DNA of 64,000 nucleotides. Source: Thermosinus carboxydivorans Nor1. Lineage in GTDB: Bacteria > Bacillota > Negativicutes > Sporomusales > Thermosinaceae. Below, piece after piece: positions 16,307 to 25,289 of the stretch (position 1 is the first letter of the stretch; each line of letters opens with the position of its first letter). The DNA lies in NCBI RefSeq assembly GCF_000169155.1, contig NZ_AAWL01000013.1, forward strand, positions 1 to 64,000, read 5' to 3'. The translations under genes were made by a program, and so were the position numbers. The notes below the pieces were generated by a model that was given only the letters and a program-made list of their open reading frames with translations, made no database searches and had not been told where the DNA came from.

Positions 16307-17707
16307 GTGTCGGGTGAGAAAGGGGCAAGCATCATCTCTAAAAAAGATTTAGGCCTTGTTCCGGCCATGGCTCTTGTCGTTGGCATGGTCATTGGTTCGG
16401 GCATTTTTATGAAGCATGGCAAAGTTATCGCCGCGGCCGGTGATTCGACCATGGGACTGGTCGCTTGGCTGCTGGGCGGGGTAATTACCATGGCGGCAGG
16501 TTTAACTATTGCCGAGTTAGGGGCCCAAATCCCCAGAACAGGAGGGCTTTACGCATATTTGGATGAGGTGTATGGCAGGTTTTGGGGCTATTTGTTTGGT
16601 TGGGTACAAGCCCTCATTTACGGACCGGCTACATCGGCCGCTCTTGGCCTTTATTTTGCCGCACTATTTATTCCTTTTTTCGGTTTAGCGGATCAATGGC
16701 GAGTGCCAACGGCATTTGTCACCGTCCTATTTCTCAGTGCTGTTAATGCCTTTGGTTCAAAATATGGAGGTTGGGTTCAATCTTTGTCGACGGTTGCCAA
16801 ACTGGCGCCGATCGTGCTCATTGCCATAGTCGGCCTATGGAAAGGCGATGGGCAGGTCCTGGGGATGCAAAGCGGTCTGACGGAGTCGGCAGGTATGGGC
16901 GCGGCTATTTTGGCGACGCTGTGGGCTTATGACGGTTGGATTGGCGTTGGTTATGTAGCCGGCGAAATGAACGATCCTGCCAAGCAATTGCCGCGGGCGA
17001 TTGTTTTCGGCTTAGGAATTGTTATGTTGGCATATCTGTTTGTCAATATTGCTATGCTTCATGTATTGCCGGCAGCGCAAATCGTTGCGCTCGGCAATCA
17101 AGCGGCCGGCGCAATAGCCGGCCGGTTATTCGGCGAAATTGGCGGCAAACTTGTAAATATTGGCATTTTGATATCCGTTTTCGGTGCGCTTAACGGTTAT
17201 ATTCTTACCAGTGCCCGTGTCCCTTATGCTATGGCTTTACAGGGGTTGCTCCCCGGTTCAGGGTGGCTGGCGCGGCTCCACGCGCGTTCCGGTGCGCCTG
17301 TTAATGCTATTATTCAGCAGCTTATTATGACTGCCTTATTGATGATGCTGGGGGACCCTGACCGGCTTACCGACATCTCCATGTTCATTATAGAAGTCTT
17401 TTATATTCTGGGCTTTATCGCTGTGTTTCGGTTGCGCCGCATTTTCCCGTCGCGGCAGCGTCCCTACAGTGTTCCCTGGTATCCCTTTATTCCGGGTTTG
17501 GCAGTTGTTGGTGCTGTTTATATCGTTATCAGTACAATACTGGCTAATCCTATAGATACCATCTACGCGCTCGGATTAACGCTAGCCGGCGTTCCTTTAT
17601 TCTGGCTTCTTAATAAGGAAGAAAAGGCGCCGCAACTGCTATCGCAAACAGAATCCACATACGTCAAACGAACGGCTGACCTAGAGTTGATCGATAACAA
17701 TTCATAA
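16307..17707 (+). CDS. APC-family amino acid permease, uncertain 5' end
   Basis: This roughly 466-residue protein has twelve hydrophobic segments and the APC signature VVGMVIGSGIF followed by GGLYAYLDEVYG, typical of amino-acid permeases or exchangers. The start is doubtful: the in-frame GTG at 16307 touches the AAAGGAGGG site. A GTG at 16314 has ideal spacing but lies in another frame. One more A in the A6 run at 16340-16345 would join that start to the main frame as MRKGQASSLKKDLGLVP, a more usual N-terminus for the family. Substrate unknown. A hairpin without a T run follows the stop. Confidence 0.82.
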   Translation: MSGEKGASIISKKDLGLVPAMALVVGMVIGSGIFMKHGKVIAAAGDSTMGLVAWLLGGVITMAAGLTIAELGAQIPRTGGLYAYLDEVYGRFWGYLFGWVQALIYGPATSAALGLYFAALFIPFFGLADQWRVPTAFVTVLFLSAVNAFGSKYGGWVQSLSTVAKLAPIVLIAIVGLWKGDGQVLGMQSGLTESAGMGAAILATLWAYDGWIGVGYVAGEMNDPAKQLPRAIVFGLGIVMLAYLFVNIAMLHVLPAAQIVALGNQAAGAIAGRLFGEIGGKLVNIGILISVFGALNGYILTSARVPYAMALQGLLPGSGWLARLHARSGAPVNAIIQQLIMTALLMMLGDPDRLTDISMFIIEVFYILGFIAVFRLRRIFPSRQRPYSVPWYPFIPGLAVVGAVYIVISTILANPIDTIYALGLTLAGVPLFWLLNKEEKAPQLLSQTESTYVKRTADLELIDNNS

Positions 17708-17727
17708 GGCACCCTGCTAAGGGTGCC
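17708..17727 (+). terminator. Hairpin after APC permease, weak terminator
   Basis: A perfect 8-bp stem (GGCACCCT/AGGGTGCC) with a GCTA loop begins just after the stop codon, but it lacks a T run. Confidence 0.45.
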
Positions 17728-17798
17728 TCCGTTGCATGGTAAGTAGTCTATAGTTTATTATACCACCGGAAAGGCGGGCGGTGTGCGGGGAAAGGGAA

Positions 17799-17830
17799 AA
17801 TCCTGCGTTTTTTTCGACGCAGGATTTTTT
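17799..17830. terminator. Terminator of the first GntP gene
   Basis: A 10-bp stem (AATCCTGCGT/ACGCAGGATT) with T runs on both strands lies just beyond the stop of the gene at 17834. The stem sequence is shared with the terminator of the paralogous gene at 19839-19871. Confidence 0.75.
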
Positions 17831-17833
17831 GGT

Positions 17834-19240
17834 TTACAGTATTCTTGTCAGCGAGTGGAAGAGAATGACAAGGAACACCATAGAAGTTTTTATAACCGTC
17901 ATTACAAAGATATCGCCGTAGGAATCTTTGTGAGTGAGACCGCAAACGGCCAGCAGAGTGATAACCGCGCCATTGTGAGGCAGGGTGTCCATACCGCCGG
18001 AGGCCATGGAGGCAACACGGTGGAGGATTTCCGGCGACATGCCGATAGAGTTGGCCCAGGCCAGCCAGTCTTTGGCCATTAGGTCCAGGGCGATAGACAT
18101 ACCACCAGAGGCGGAACCGGTAATACCGGCAAGGACGTTTACGGTAACCGCTTCGGAGACCAGCGGGGAACCGCCAATCTTAATGCTCATGAGTGCAGAT
18201 GAAATGGACTTGAACCCGGGCAGCGATGCGATTACGTTGCCGTAGCCGACCTCGGACGCGGTGTTCATAATCGCCAGCAGCGAACCAATGGCGCCGGCAT
18301 TGAGGGCTTTGGCCAGACCGCCTGTGGGTAGTCGGTTGAAGCCTAGGGCGATTGCCAGCAAGATGCCGCAGACCAAGGCGATAATAAGTGCCCAAATACT
18401 GATGACATTTTTAACCGCCGGGGCGACAAGTGGCAGTTTCATTGCCTGGAACGGAGCGAGCAGGGAAGGATCCCAAGTGAAAACACGGGTCATGATAAAG
18501 TTGACAACTAATACGGTTAACAATGGCAAAACAGCAACATACCAGGCCGGCAGATTAATTTCGTCTTTGTGTTCCGGCTCGTTGACAGTATGGTTGCCGT
18601 AGCCTTCACCGGCAGCTTGGGCTGTTTTGCGGCGGCGTTCCAGCCACAGCATGCCCAAGATAAAAATGGCCGTGCCGCCCAAAAGGCCGCTTACCGGGGC
18701 GGCATAGATATTGGTTCCGAAAAAGTTAGTGGGAATAATGTTTTGGATTTGGGGAGTGCCTGGGAAAGAATCCATCGTGAAAGTAAAAGCCCCAAGGGCG
18801 ATGGAACCGGGGATCAAGCGCTTGGGAATGTCCGCTTCCCGGAAGAGGGCGGCGGCAAACGGATAAACGGCGAAAACAACAACGAACAGACTTACACCGC
18901 CGTAGGTCAAAACCGCTCCGGAGAGGACGACAGCGAGAATGGCCCGTTCTTTGCCGAGGCCTTTGATGATGGCATGGGCCACGCTTTTGGCCAGGCCGGT
19001 GTCTTCCATCACCTTGCCGAAGACGGCGCCGAGCATGAAAACGGGGAAGAAAGATTTAATATAGGTTACCGCTTTGCCCATGAAAAGTTCGGTATAGGCA
19101 GGCATTAACGGAAGGCCTGACATGGTTGCGGCGAGCAGCGCAAATACCGGGGCAAACAGAATTACGGAAAAACCACGGTAGGCAAAGAACATTAATAAAA
19201 ATAAACTCAGAATAATCCCGATTACTTCCATGGTAGTCAC
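17834..19240 (-). CDS. GntP-family permease, first copy
   Basis: This 468-residue membrane protein has about twelve hydrophobic segments and belongs to the GntP (gluconate/hydroxy acid:proton symporter) family; the conserved FGTNIYAAP and SASGGMSIALDLMA stretches are visible. The likely start is the GTG at 19240, four bases after AGGAGG, giving MTTMEV; the ATG three codons later is too distant. It is very similar along its whole length to the gene at 19894. A sigma-54 promoter lies about 160 bases upstream, so expression probably needs an enhancer-binding activator. The substrate is likely a small organic acid but cannot be named. Confidence 0.85.
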   Translation of the reverse strand: MTTMEVIGIILSLFLLMFFAYRGFSVILFAPVFALLAATMSGLPLMPAYTELFMGKAVTYIKSFFPVFMLGAVFGKVMEDTGLAKSVAHAIIKGLGKERAILAVVLSGAVLTYGGVSLFVVVFAVYPFAAALFREADIPKRLIPGSIALGAFTFTMDSFPGTPQIQNIIPTNFFGTNIYAAPVSGLLGGTAIFILGMLWLERRRKTAQAAGEGYGNHTVNEPEHKDEINLPAWYVAVLPLLTVLVVNFIMTRVFTWDPSLLAPFQAMKLPLVAPAVKNVISIWALIIALVCGILLAIALGFNRLPTGGLAKALNAGAIGSLLAIMNTASEVGYGNVIASLPGFKSISSALMSIKIGGSPLVSEAVTVNVLAGITGSASGGMSIALDLMAKDWLAWANSIGMSPEILHRVASMASGGMDTLPHNGAVITLLAVCGLTHKDSYGDIFVMTVIKTSMVFLVILFHSLTRIL

Positions 19241-19396
19241 CTTACCTCCTGACGGTTGCAGTTTTTGGGCTTGTTTACTGCCGCTTTTGGTCTATTCCCA
19301 GATAGAGCAACTCTATCCAGCAATTATTTGGTTAGGGCTTGTTAGGCCTGTTTAAGGACACCTCCTTTCAACAATTGCGGCACCCAAAGAGATGTT

Positions 19397-19416
19397 ATGC
19401 AAGTTTAATGCCAAAG
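19397..19416 (-). promoter_or_regulatory. Sigma-54 (-24/-12) promoter for first GntP gene
   Basis: On the minus strand TTGGCATTAAACTTGCAT matches the sigma-54 consensus TGGCAC-N5-TTGCA, with GG and GC exactly ten bases apart. The spacing and sequence are repeated before the second GntP gene. Confidence 0.8.
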
Positions 19417-19475
19417 TACAGATTTACCTGAAATCACGACAAAAACAATAATATTCATTATCTAACGAACTAAAC

Positions 19476-19515
19476 GACAATATCAAATTGTCTATAAAAA
19501 AAGACAATTTGTGTA
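19476..19515. promoter_or_regulatory. Upstream inverted repeats, probable activator sites
   Basis: GACAAT-N5-ATTGTC at 19476-19492 is a perfect 6-bp inverted repeat, followed by a half-like copy (AGACAATTTGTGTAC) from 19502. They lie 60-100 bases upstream of the sigma-54 promoter, where enhancer-binding proteins normally dock. Confidence 0.6.
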
Positions 19516-19534
19516 CGCAAAAATCTACACTTCA

Positions 19535-19670
19535 CGGTCGGTAACTTTTATGCCATTGTCCAATTCCGTCTGTTTCTTGGATTGGGCATTTAAACCGATC
19601 ATTTCGCCGGATCTAAAACTGATGGACGCGCGTATTTCCCAAGAAGGACCAATGGGCTTGAAAATTTAAT
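19535..19670 (-). other. Possible degenerate coding remnant
   Basis: One minus-strand frame reads FKPIGPSWEIRASISF...ELDNGIKVTDREV and stops at about 19535. The composition looks protein-like, but there is no start, ribosome site or recognised family, and an in-frame stop lies just upstream. It may be the tail of the transposase relic next to it or of another lost gene. Confidence 0.25.
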
Positions 19671-19679
19671 TGAATCTTC

Positions 19680-19819
19680 TTAGTTCTGATCAGCGACCAC
19701 TGGACGCATTTGTTTCAGGGCATCGAACTTTTCTGAGAAGGAAAACCGGCAGAAGGCACAATCCGGGAGCAATCATCGTCAATGGCGAACAAGAACGTTT
19801 TGAGTTTCTTTCCGTCCAT
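19680..19819 (-). mobile_element. Transposase (integrase-core) relic
   Basis: The minus strand from 19819 reads MDGKKLKTFLFAIDDDCSRI, which matches the integrase-core catalytic stretch KTFLFAFIDDCSRI of DDE transposases. After a frame change it continues SEKFDALKQM, the next conserved segment, and then runs into a stop at 19680. Only about 45 codons remain, with a frameshift, so it is dead. It lies between the terminator of the second GntP gene and the activator sites of the first. I could not define terminal repeats. Confidence 0.65.
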
Positions 19820-19838
19820 GGTAAGGTAAGTCTACACC

Positions 19839-19875
19839 AAAAATCCTGCGTCAAAATGACGCAGGATTTTTGTGT
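19839..19875. terminator. Bidirectional terminator of second GntP gene
   Basis: A 14-bp stem (19839-19852 with 19858-19871) closes a 5-base loop with A and T runs. It shares AATCCTGCGT with the terminator of the first GntP gene. Confidence 0.85.
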
Positions 19876-19893
19876 GTTTAGGAGATTGTTGTT

Positions 19894-21291
19894 TTACAGT
19901 ATTCCGGTAAGAGTATGAAGGGCTATTATGACAAAGACCATAAATGTTTTGATAATCGTCATGGCGAAAATGTCAGGGTAGGAATCCTTGTGAGTGAGAC
20001 CACAAACGGCTAGCAGGGTAATAACCGCACCATTGTGAGGCAGGGTATCCATACCACCGGAGGCCATCGAGGCGACTCTGTGGAGGACTTCTGGCGACAA
20101 GCCAATAGAGCTGGCCCAGGCCAGCCAGTCTTTGGCCATTAAGTCTAGGGCGATGGACATGCCGCCTGAAGCCGATCCAGTAATGCCTGCCAGGATATTA
20201 ACAGTAACTGCTTCAGATACGAGTGGGGAGCCGCCTACTTTGATGTTCATCAGGGCAGAGGAAATTTGCTTGAAGCCGGAAAGTGAAGCAACTACATTGC
20301 CATAACCAACCTCGGAGGCGGTATTCATGATGGCCAAGAGCGAACCGATAGCACCGGCATTCAAGGCTTTAGCCAGCCCGCCTTTGGGGAGCCGGTTGAA
20401 GCCAAGGACAACGGCAAGGGTAATGCCACACACAAGAGCGATAATGAGGGACCAGATGCCGATAACGTTTTTGACTGCCGGCGCCACCAGCGGAAGTTTC
20501 ATGGCCTGGAAGGCTTTCAGCAGGTTGGGATCCCAGTTGAATATGCGGGTCATAACAAAGTTGACCGCCAATACGGTGAGCAGCGGCAGTATGGCAACTT
20601 GCCAGGATGGTAAGTTGGCTTCATCTTTAATTTCCGGTTCATTCAGAGTATGGCTGCCGTAGCCTTCACCCGCAGCCTGAGCTTTCTTGCGACGGTGCTC
20701 CAGCCACATCATGCCAAGCACGAATATAGTGGAACCGCCAATCAGCCCTAAAATGGGCGCCGCGTAAATATTGGTTCCGAAAAAGTTGGTAGGAATAATG
20801 TTTTGGATTTGTGGAGTGCCAGGAAAAGCGTCCATAGTAAAGGTGAAGGAACCAAGGGCGATGGAACCGGGGATGAGGCGCTTGGGAATATCGGCTTCCT
20901 TAAACAGAGATGCAGCAAAAGGATAAACGGCGAATACCACGACGAACAGGCTGACACCGCCGTAGGTCAAGACGGCGCAGGCGAGGACGACCGACAGAAT
21001 AGCTCGTTCCTTGCCCAGGCTCTGAATAATGGCGTGGGCGATACTTTTGGCCAGGCCGGTATCTTCCATTACTTTACCAAATACAGCACCTAACATGAAT
21101 ACGGGAAAGAAAGACTTAACGTAGGTTACCGCTTTGGCCATGAACAGCTCGGTATAAGCGGGCATCAGGGGCAGTCCCGACATAGATGCAGCGAGCAGCG
21201 CGAATACAGGGGCAAACAGTATTACTGAAAAACCTCTGTAGGCAAAAAACATCAATAGAAACAAACTGAGAATTATACCTAAAACTTCCAT
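19894..21291 (-). CDS. GntP-family permease, second copy
   Basis: This 465-residue GntP permease is a close paralogue of the protein encoded at 17834. Differences are scattered conservative changes (for example KSVAHAIIKGLGKERAILAV versus KSIAHAIIQSLGKERAILSV). It starts at the ATG at 21291; AAAGGAGG lies 12 bases upstream and a weaker AGAAGGG lies closer. Its own sigma-54 promoter and inverted repeats precede it. The duplication includes promoter, gene and terminator, with silent and coding drift, so it is an old tandem duplication rather than an assembly repeat. Substrate unknown, likely a hydroxy or keto acid. Confidence 0.85.
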   Translation of the reverse strand: MEVLGIILSLFLLMFFAYRGFSVILFAPVFALLAASMSGLPLMPAYTELFMAKAVTYVKSFFPVFMLGAVFGKVMEDTGLAKSIAHAIIQSLGKERAILSVVLACAVLTYGGVSLFVVVFAVYPFAASLFKEADIPKRLIPGSIALGSFTFTMDAFPGTPQIQNIIPTNFFGTNIYAAPILGLIGGSTIFVLGMMWLEHRRKKAQAAGEGYGSHTLNEPEIKDEANLPSWQVAILPLLTVLAVNFVMTRIFNWDPNLLKAFQAMKLPLVAPAVKNVIGIWSLIIALVCGITLAVVLGFNRLPKGGLAKALNAGAIGSLLAIMNTASEVGYGNVVASLSGFKQISSALMNIKVGGSPLVSEAVTVNILAGITGSASGGMSIALDLMAKDWLAWASSIGLSPEVLHRVASMASGGMDTLPHNGAVITLLAVCGLTHKDSYPDIFAMTIIKTFMVFVIIALHTLTGIL

Positions 21292-21456
21292 GTACCCTTC
21301 TGACCTCCTTTGATTTTATGACTGCCATGCTGAATTCCAATGCCATTTTTCACTGTGAATGCCTGAGACTACCCCTTAGGATGTGGTGCTGCTTAGGATA
21401 TTGTTTATCCCCTCCTTTCCCTTTTTTTATATTGGGTGGGATGTATTAGTTTATAT

Positions 21457-21477
21457 ATGCAAGTTATATGCCAAAAG
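21457..21477 (-). promoter_or_regulatory. Sigma-54 (-24/-12) promoter for second GntP gene
   Basis: On the minus strand TTGGCATATAACTTGCAT matches the sigma-54 consensus with ten bases between GG and GC, and is nearly identical to the promoter at 19397-19416. Confidence 0.8.
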
Positions 21478-21535
21478 ATTAAATAGTAAAACTTTAAATA
21501 AAATTCAGATAATAACAGCAAAACTGCAAAAACTC

Positions 21536-21574
21536 AGACGGTTATTGTCTAAAAATCTAGACGATACTGTCTAG
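21536..21574. promoter_or_regulatory. Upstream inverted repeats, probable activator sites
   Basis: Two inverted repeats, AGAC-N7-GTCT at 21536-21550 and CTAGAC-N6-GTCTAG at 21557-21574, lie 60-100 bases upstream of the sigma-54 promoter. Both share the AGAC/GTCT arms, and GAC/GTC arms also occur upstream of the first GntP gene. Confidence 0.6.
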
Positions 21575-21805
21575 GTTGGTATACATGTTGTAGTCATTTT
21601 CAGGAAAGTTATGTCAGTATTATAGAATTTCATGCATTTTGCCGGAATTTTGGCTGAGTGGCGTGGAAGGAAGGCGTATACACTTTCTAAAGCAAAAGTC
21701 AAGTCTTAACAGGTTTCCCTCGCTGTCGATTGGTACGTGGGGATTTTTGTTTCTGCTTATATATGGTAAAATAGTTACATAAATGGCATACGAGGAGGGG
21801 TGTGC

Positions 21806-22360
21806 ATGTATCACTCTCATAAACTAAATAAGGCTGACAGCGTATTGGTGGTAGTAGATGTGCAGGATAAGTTGCTCCATGCTATTCATGACTGGCCTGA
21901 CGTTCTCGAAAATACCGTAAAAATGATTAAATTTGCCCAGGTTTTGGAAGTCCCTGTCGTGGTAACCGAGCAGTACCCCCGCGGCCTTGGCGCGACTAAT
22001 GAAAAGATTCGCGAACTTTTTCCCCAATTTACCGCTTATGAAAAAACGGTCTTTAGCTGCTTTGGGGCGCCGGGCTTTGGTGAGAAACTTGCCGAACTTG
22101 GCGCCAGAACGCTGGTTATTGTCGGTATTGAGGCCCACATTTGCGTATTACAAACCGCTCTTGAAGCTTTGGCGCGTGGGTTTAACGTGCATATAGCGGC
22201 TGACGCCGTCGGCTCACGACTGCCCGCTAATAAAGAAATAGGCCTTGCCAAGATGCGTCAGGCCGGAGGGATAATTACTAGTACCGAGATTGCCCTGTAC
22301 GAATGGCTTGAGCGTGCCGACAGTAAAGAATTCAAGACTGTTTTGCCACTGATTAAATAG
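21806..22360 (+). CDS. Isochorismatase-family cysteine hydrolase
   Basis: This 184-residue cytoplasmic protein has the isochorismatase/nicotinamidase fold with the complete Asp-Lys-Cys triad: DVQDKL (Asp near residue 19), EKTVFS (Lys near 81) and GIEAHICVLQT (Cys near 117). The non-prolyl cis-peptide region (GIEAH) precedes the Cys, as usual. It matches the short group often annotated YcaC-like or nicotinamidase-related; the substrate is not clear. The ATG at 21806 lies five bases after GAGGAGGGG. It is a single-gene unit. Confidence 0.85.
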   Translation: MYHSHKLNKADSVLVVVDVQDKLLHAIHDWPDVLENTVKMIKFAQVLEVPVVVTEQYPRGLGATNEKIRELFPQFTAYEKTVFSCFGAPGFGEKLAELGARTLVIVGIEAHICVLQTALEALARGFNVHIAADAVGSRLPANKEIGLAKMRQAGGIITSTEIALYEWLERADSKEFKTVLPLIK

Positions 22361-22384
22361 CTGAAACAATGATATGCAAGTGAG

Positions 22385-22416
22385 CCTATCCATCTTCAGG
22401 ATAGGTTTTTATTTTT
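22385..22416 (+). terminator. Intrinsic terminator after isochorismatase gene
   Basis: A 7-bp stem (CCTATCC/GGATAGG) with a 7-base loop is followed by TTTTTATTTTT. Confidence 0.85.
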
Positions 22417-22644
22417 GATTATATGTTCATAAAAATGTACCCGCGCCCCTGATCCCGGAAATGGCGCTGCAGCAGGCAGCAAAGGAATTGTTCGCTATGC
22501 CATCCATAATGCCAGTTCGCGGTGCCAGGGCCCGTTTAGCAAGTTCAGGATTTTACCAAAAACTTCACAAGTACATAATTAAATAATCAGGGTTTGGCGA
22601 CTACCAGGAGACTATAGTATGTGGATAGTAGTGTATATAAATAG
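22417..22644. other. Intergenic stretch without a convincing gene
   Basis: A short plus-strand frame from about 22464 (MALQQAAKELFAMP...KYIIK) has no ribosome site and no family resemblance. I see no RNA gene or repeat here. It may hold an unrecognised remnant. Confidence 0.3.
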
Positions 22645-22685
22645 AAGACCTCCCAGCGCTGTCTGGGAGGTCTTGTTGTTTTTGC
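22645..22685. terminator. Strong hairpin terminator
   Basis: A 12-bp stem (AAGACCTCCCAG/CTGGGAGGTCTT) with a 6-base loop is followed on the plus strand by TGTTGTTTTT. It may end transcription from either side; the diguanylate cyclase gene ends 125 bases away. Confidence 0.75.
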
Positions 22686-22810
22686 GAGATTGACAAACCC
22701 TGGCAATATGCGGTACGGCCCCGGAGTGCCCGGCGGAACCAGAGCTACCCCGTTACCGGGCTGAATCCGGGCGTCAAGGGGCTGGCTATTGTGACGATCC
22801 TGGTTTTCGG

Positions 22811-25195
22811 CTATTGGACCAGGGCGGCGTTGACTACCCGGTTGCGTCCTTGCTGTTTTGCCTGGTAAAGAGCCTTGTCGGCCCAAGCGATAAGGTCTTC
22901 CATGTCAGGAACGCCGCCGGATGTTATGGCAGGGTCGTAGGTGGCTACGCCAAGACTGGCTGTAATCCTGGCGGTAAAGGCGCCGAGGTTATCGGGGAAA
23001 TGGGTTTCCTCTACGATCTGGCGCAGTTTTTCCGCTATGGCTAACGCCTCGGCATTAGTACATTCAGGCAGGATAATACTAAACTCTTCTCCGCCATACC
23101 GGGCCGGCAGGTCGATGCTCCGTACATTATGGCGAAGGATTTCGCCAATTTGGGCCAATAGTTTATCGCCGGTAAGATGGCCATATGTGTCATTGTAGGT
23201 CTTGAATTTATCCAGGTCGAACATGATTAAACTCAGGGGGCGCTTCAAAGTAAACGAACGTCGGAGTTCGGCTTTTAAAAACATGTCGAAATTGCGGCGG
23301 TTGGCAAGACCGGTTAAACCATCAGAGAGGGCCATGGCTTTAACCTGATTATACAGGTTCGCTTTTTCAAGGCCTAAGGCGATTTGTTGGGCCATCAGGG
23401 CGGCGAAAGGCAGCCGTTCCAGCCGGTCCGGGGCAACAAAGCCTCGCCAACCCAGGATAATAACACCTAATAGGCGGTGGTCTACTGACAGTGGTAAGAC
23501 AAGTAGGTGTTTAGCGGTATTTTTACCGCAGGATTGGGATAAAAACGGGAAAGCATCAGCGGTAGCGGCTGCCGGTTTAAACGCGCCAGTTAATTCAGCT
23601 AGCTTCGGACAGGCTGCCAGTTCAACGTCGGTAATGGTGCAGTCGATGCCAACCGTCGCTTTGGCCGATAATATTCTTCCGCTGCTGCCAAGCAGAAAAC
23701 CGATGCCCATATCGGCGTTAAGCGCGTTGACAGTATGAGTGGTGCATTGAGCCATTATGGTATCTGTGTCAATGGTGGAAGCAGCGGACTGAGCGATTTG
23801 GTAGAGAAACTTTTCCTCGTCCAGCCGCAGCTTAGTTTCTTCATAAAGCATGGCACTGGCAATGGCTGCACCGGCGTATGACCCCAGCGCTTTGAGGAAG
23901 AGGGCATCCCGTTCGGTAAAAGCCGCTTTATCACTGCTATAGGCCTCGATGACACCAATCACTTCTTGGTCATTGACAAGAGGAGCACAGATAAGGGAAC
24001 GGATACTCGAAAAGATAAGTTGCGGCCGGAAAAGTTCGGGGTGAAGTGTCAAGTCATCAATATATAATGCTGTCTTGTTTTCAAGGACTTGCCCGGCGAG
24101 ACTGGACTGCAGGGGAATAACTACTGGCGGTGTGTTGATACCATAGGTAGCGGCGACCTGCAGAACGGAATGGTCTTTTGTCAATAGGGCGATACAGCTC
24201 TGTCGGGCGTGCATCATGTCGGCCACCATGTCGGCAATGGCGTCTAGTGTGTCTTTCAGATTAAGCTGGGAAGAAATGATTGTACCGATTTTAGCCAAAG
24301 TATCTTCAATCAGGTTGCGCTGCTGTTCCGATTCCTGATATAGCTTGGCGTTATTAGCGGCCAGTTTTTCCATTTCATCCTTGAATTTCATGATTTCTTC
24401 ATAGGGATTTTGAATTACGACGACAAAAATGGCCCGCTGCAAGTAATAGTAGCTGAGAACTTTGCAAAGGTGTGCCGACACGTTGAGAACAAAGGGAGTA
24501 TGGCTGGAAAAAAGATAACTCAAATCGGCAAGAAAGCTGAAAATCAAGGCCATTTGCAAGAAGTTGCGGGACACATGGTTTGGGTGGTAGCGGCGCAGAA
24601 TAATAAAGGCAGCGGCGTCGGCAACTAAAACCACAACGCGGCCCAAAACGGCAAGCGGGTGGTCATAACGGTCAATATAGAGGCTGGGCGATAAGGTATT
24701 ATTGAAACTGACGTTGGCCATTAGGGCGGCGACGACGAGCAAGGTAGAGTAGAGGAGTGTCTTATTGGGATAATAGGCGAACGTGCCGTTTGACGCTGGG
24801 AGCGTCATGGCATAGAGCAGGCCAAAGCCCCAGATTAAGCGTGCGACCAGCGAGTAGGTGATCCAAAGGTGATCAAGCGTTTCAGTTGCGATCTCGGGCA
24901 TACCGGGATAGGCAAGTACATGGCCGATTTCAAAGATGCTTATACTCAGTGCAATGAGGCTGATGACACAAGCCTGAATCCCCACGTTATGGTTGGTTGC
25001 ATACCAGACAATAAAGAAGATGATAAATCCCAAAGTTATACCTGAAATTTCCATAATGTTATGCAGTGTCAGCAGGACAGGTGTGGACAACTTGCAGGCA
25101 GTCAGGCCACTAAATAGCCAAATAACCAAAAGGCCTAGAATTACCCAGAAGAAAAGCTGATTGGCTTCGTTTGTTTTTTTCGGTATGGTAAGCAA
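22811..25195 (-). CDS. Membrane GAF-GGDEF diguanylate cyclase
   Basis: This 794-residue protein makes the second messenger cyclic di-GMP. The N-terminal 250 residues hold about eight hydrophobic helices, resembling a MASE3-type membrane sensor. A short coiled coil (KDEMEKLAANNAKLYQESEQ) follows, then a GAF domain (about 330-470), a second GAF-like region (about 490-630) and a GGDEF domain (about 640-790) with the active-site RYGGEEF. The metal-binding segment MFDLDKFKTYNDTYGH is intact. I place the start at TTG 25195, eight bases after GGAGG; the open frame upstream overlaps the divergent gene. The signal sensed is unknown. Confidence 0.88.
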   Translation of the reverse strand: MLTIPKKTNEANQLFFWVILGLLVIWLFSGLTACKLSTPVLLTLHNIMEISGITLGFIIFFIVWYATNHNVGIQACVISLIALSISIFEIGHVLAYPGMPEIATETLDHLWITYSLVARLIWGFGLLYAMTLPASNGTFAYYPNKTLLYSTLLVVAALMANVSFNNTLSPSLYIDRYDHPLAVLGRVVVLVADAAAFIILRRYHPNHVSRNFLQMALIFSFLADLSYLFSSHTPFVLNVSAHLCKVLSYYYLQRAIFVVVIQNPYEEIMKFKDEMEKLAANNAKLYQESEQQRNLIEDTLAKIGTIISSQLNLKDTLDAIADMVADMMHARQSCIALLTKDHSVLQVAATYGINTPPVVIPLQSSLAGQVLENKTALYIDDLTLHPELFRPQLIFSSIRSLICAPLVNDQEVIGVIEAYSSDKAAFTERDALFLKALGSYAGAAIASAMLYEETKLRLDEEKFLYQIAQSAASTIDTDTIMAQCTTHTVNALNADMGIGFLLGSSGRILSAKATVGIDCTITDVELAACPKLAELTGAFKPAAATADAFPFLSQSCGKNTAKHLLVLPLSVDHRLLGVIILGWRGFVAPDRLERLPFAALMAQQIALGLEKANLYNQVKAMALSDGLTGLANRRNFDMFLKAELRRSFTLKRPLSLIMFDLDKFKTYNDTYGHLTGDKLLAQIGEILRHNVRSIDLPARYGGEEFSIILPECTNAEALAIAEKLRQIVEETHFPDNLGAFTARITASLGVATYDPAITSGGVPDMEDLIAWADKALYQAKQQGRNRVVNAALVQ

Positions 25196-25289
25196 AAGCG
25201 CCACCTCCGCATTGTAAAGGCCTTCTGTAATAAGATATGCGGCGATGGGGGCTAAGCGTGCGCAAGTATCACCAAAAATGGAGGGTGTT

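Noticed and set aside
17834-21291. The two GntP genes as an assembly duplication
   Set aside because: They differ at many scattered codons, and promoters and spacers have diverged, so they are real paralogues.
22464-22590. Small plus-strand frame MALQQAAKELFAMP...
   Set aside because: No ribosome site, no recognisable family and no neighbouring context; too weak to call a gene.
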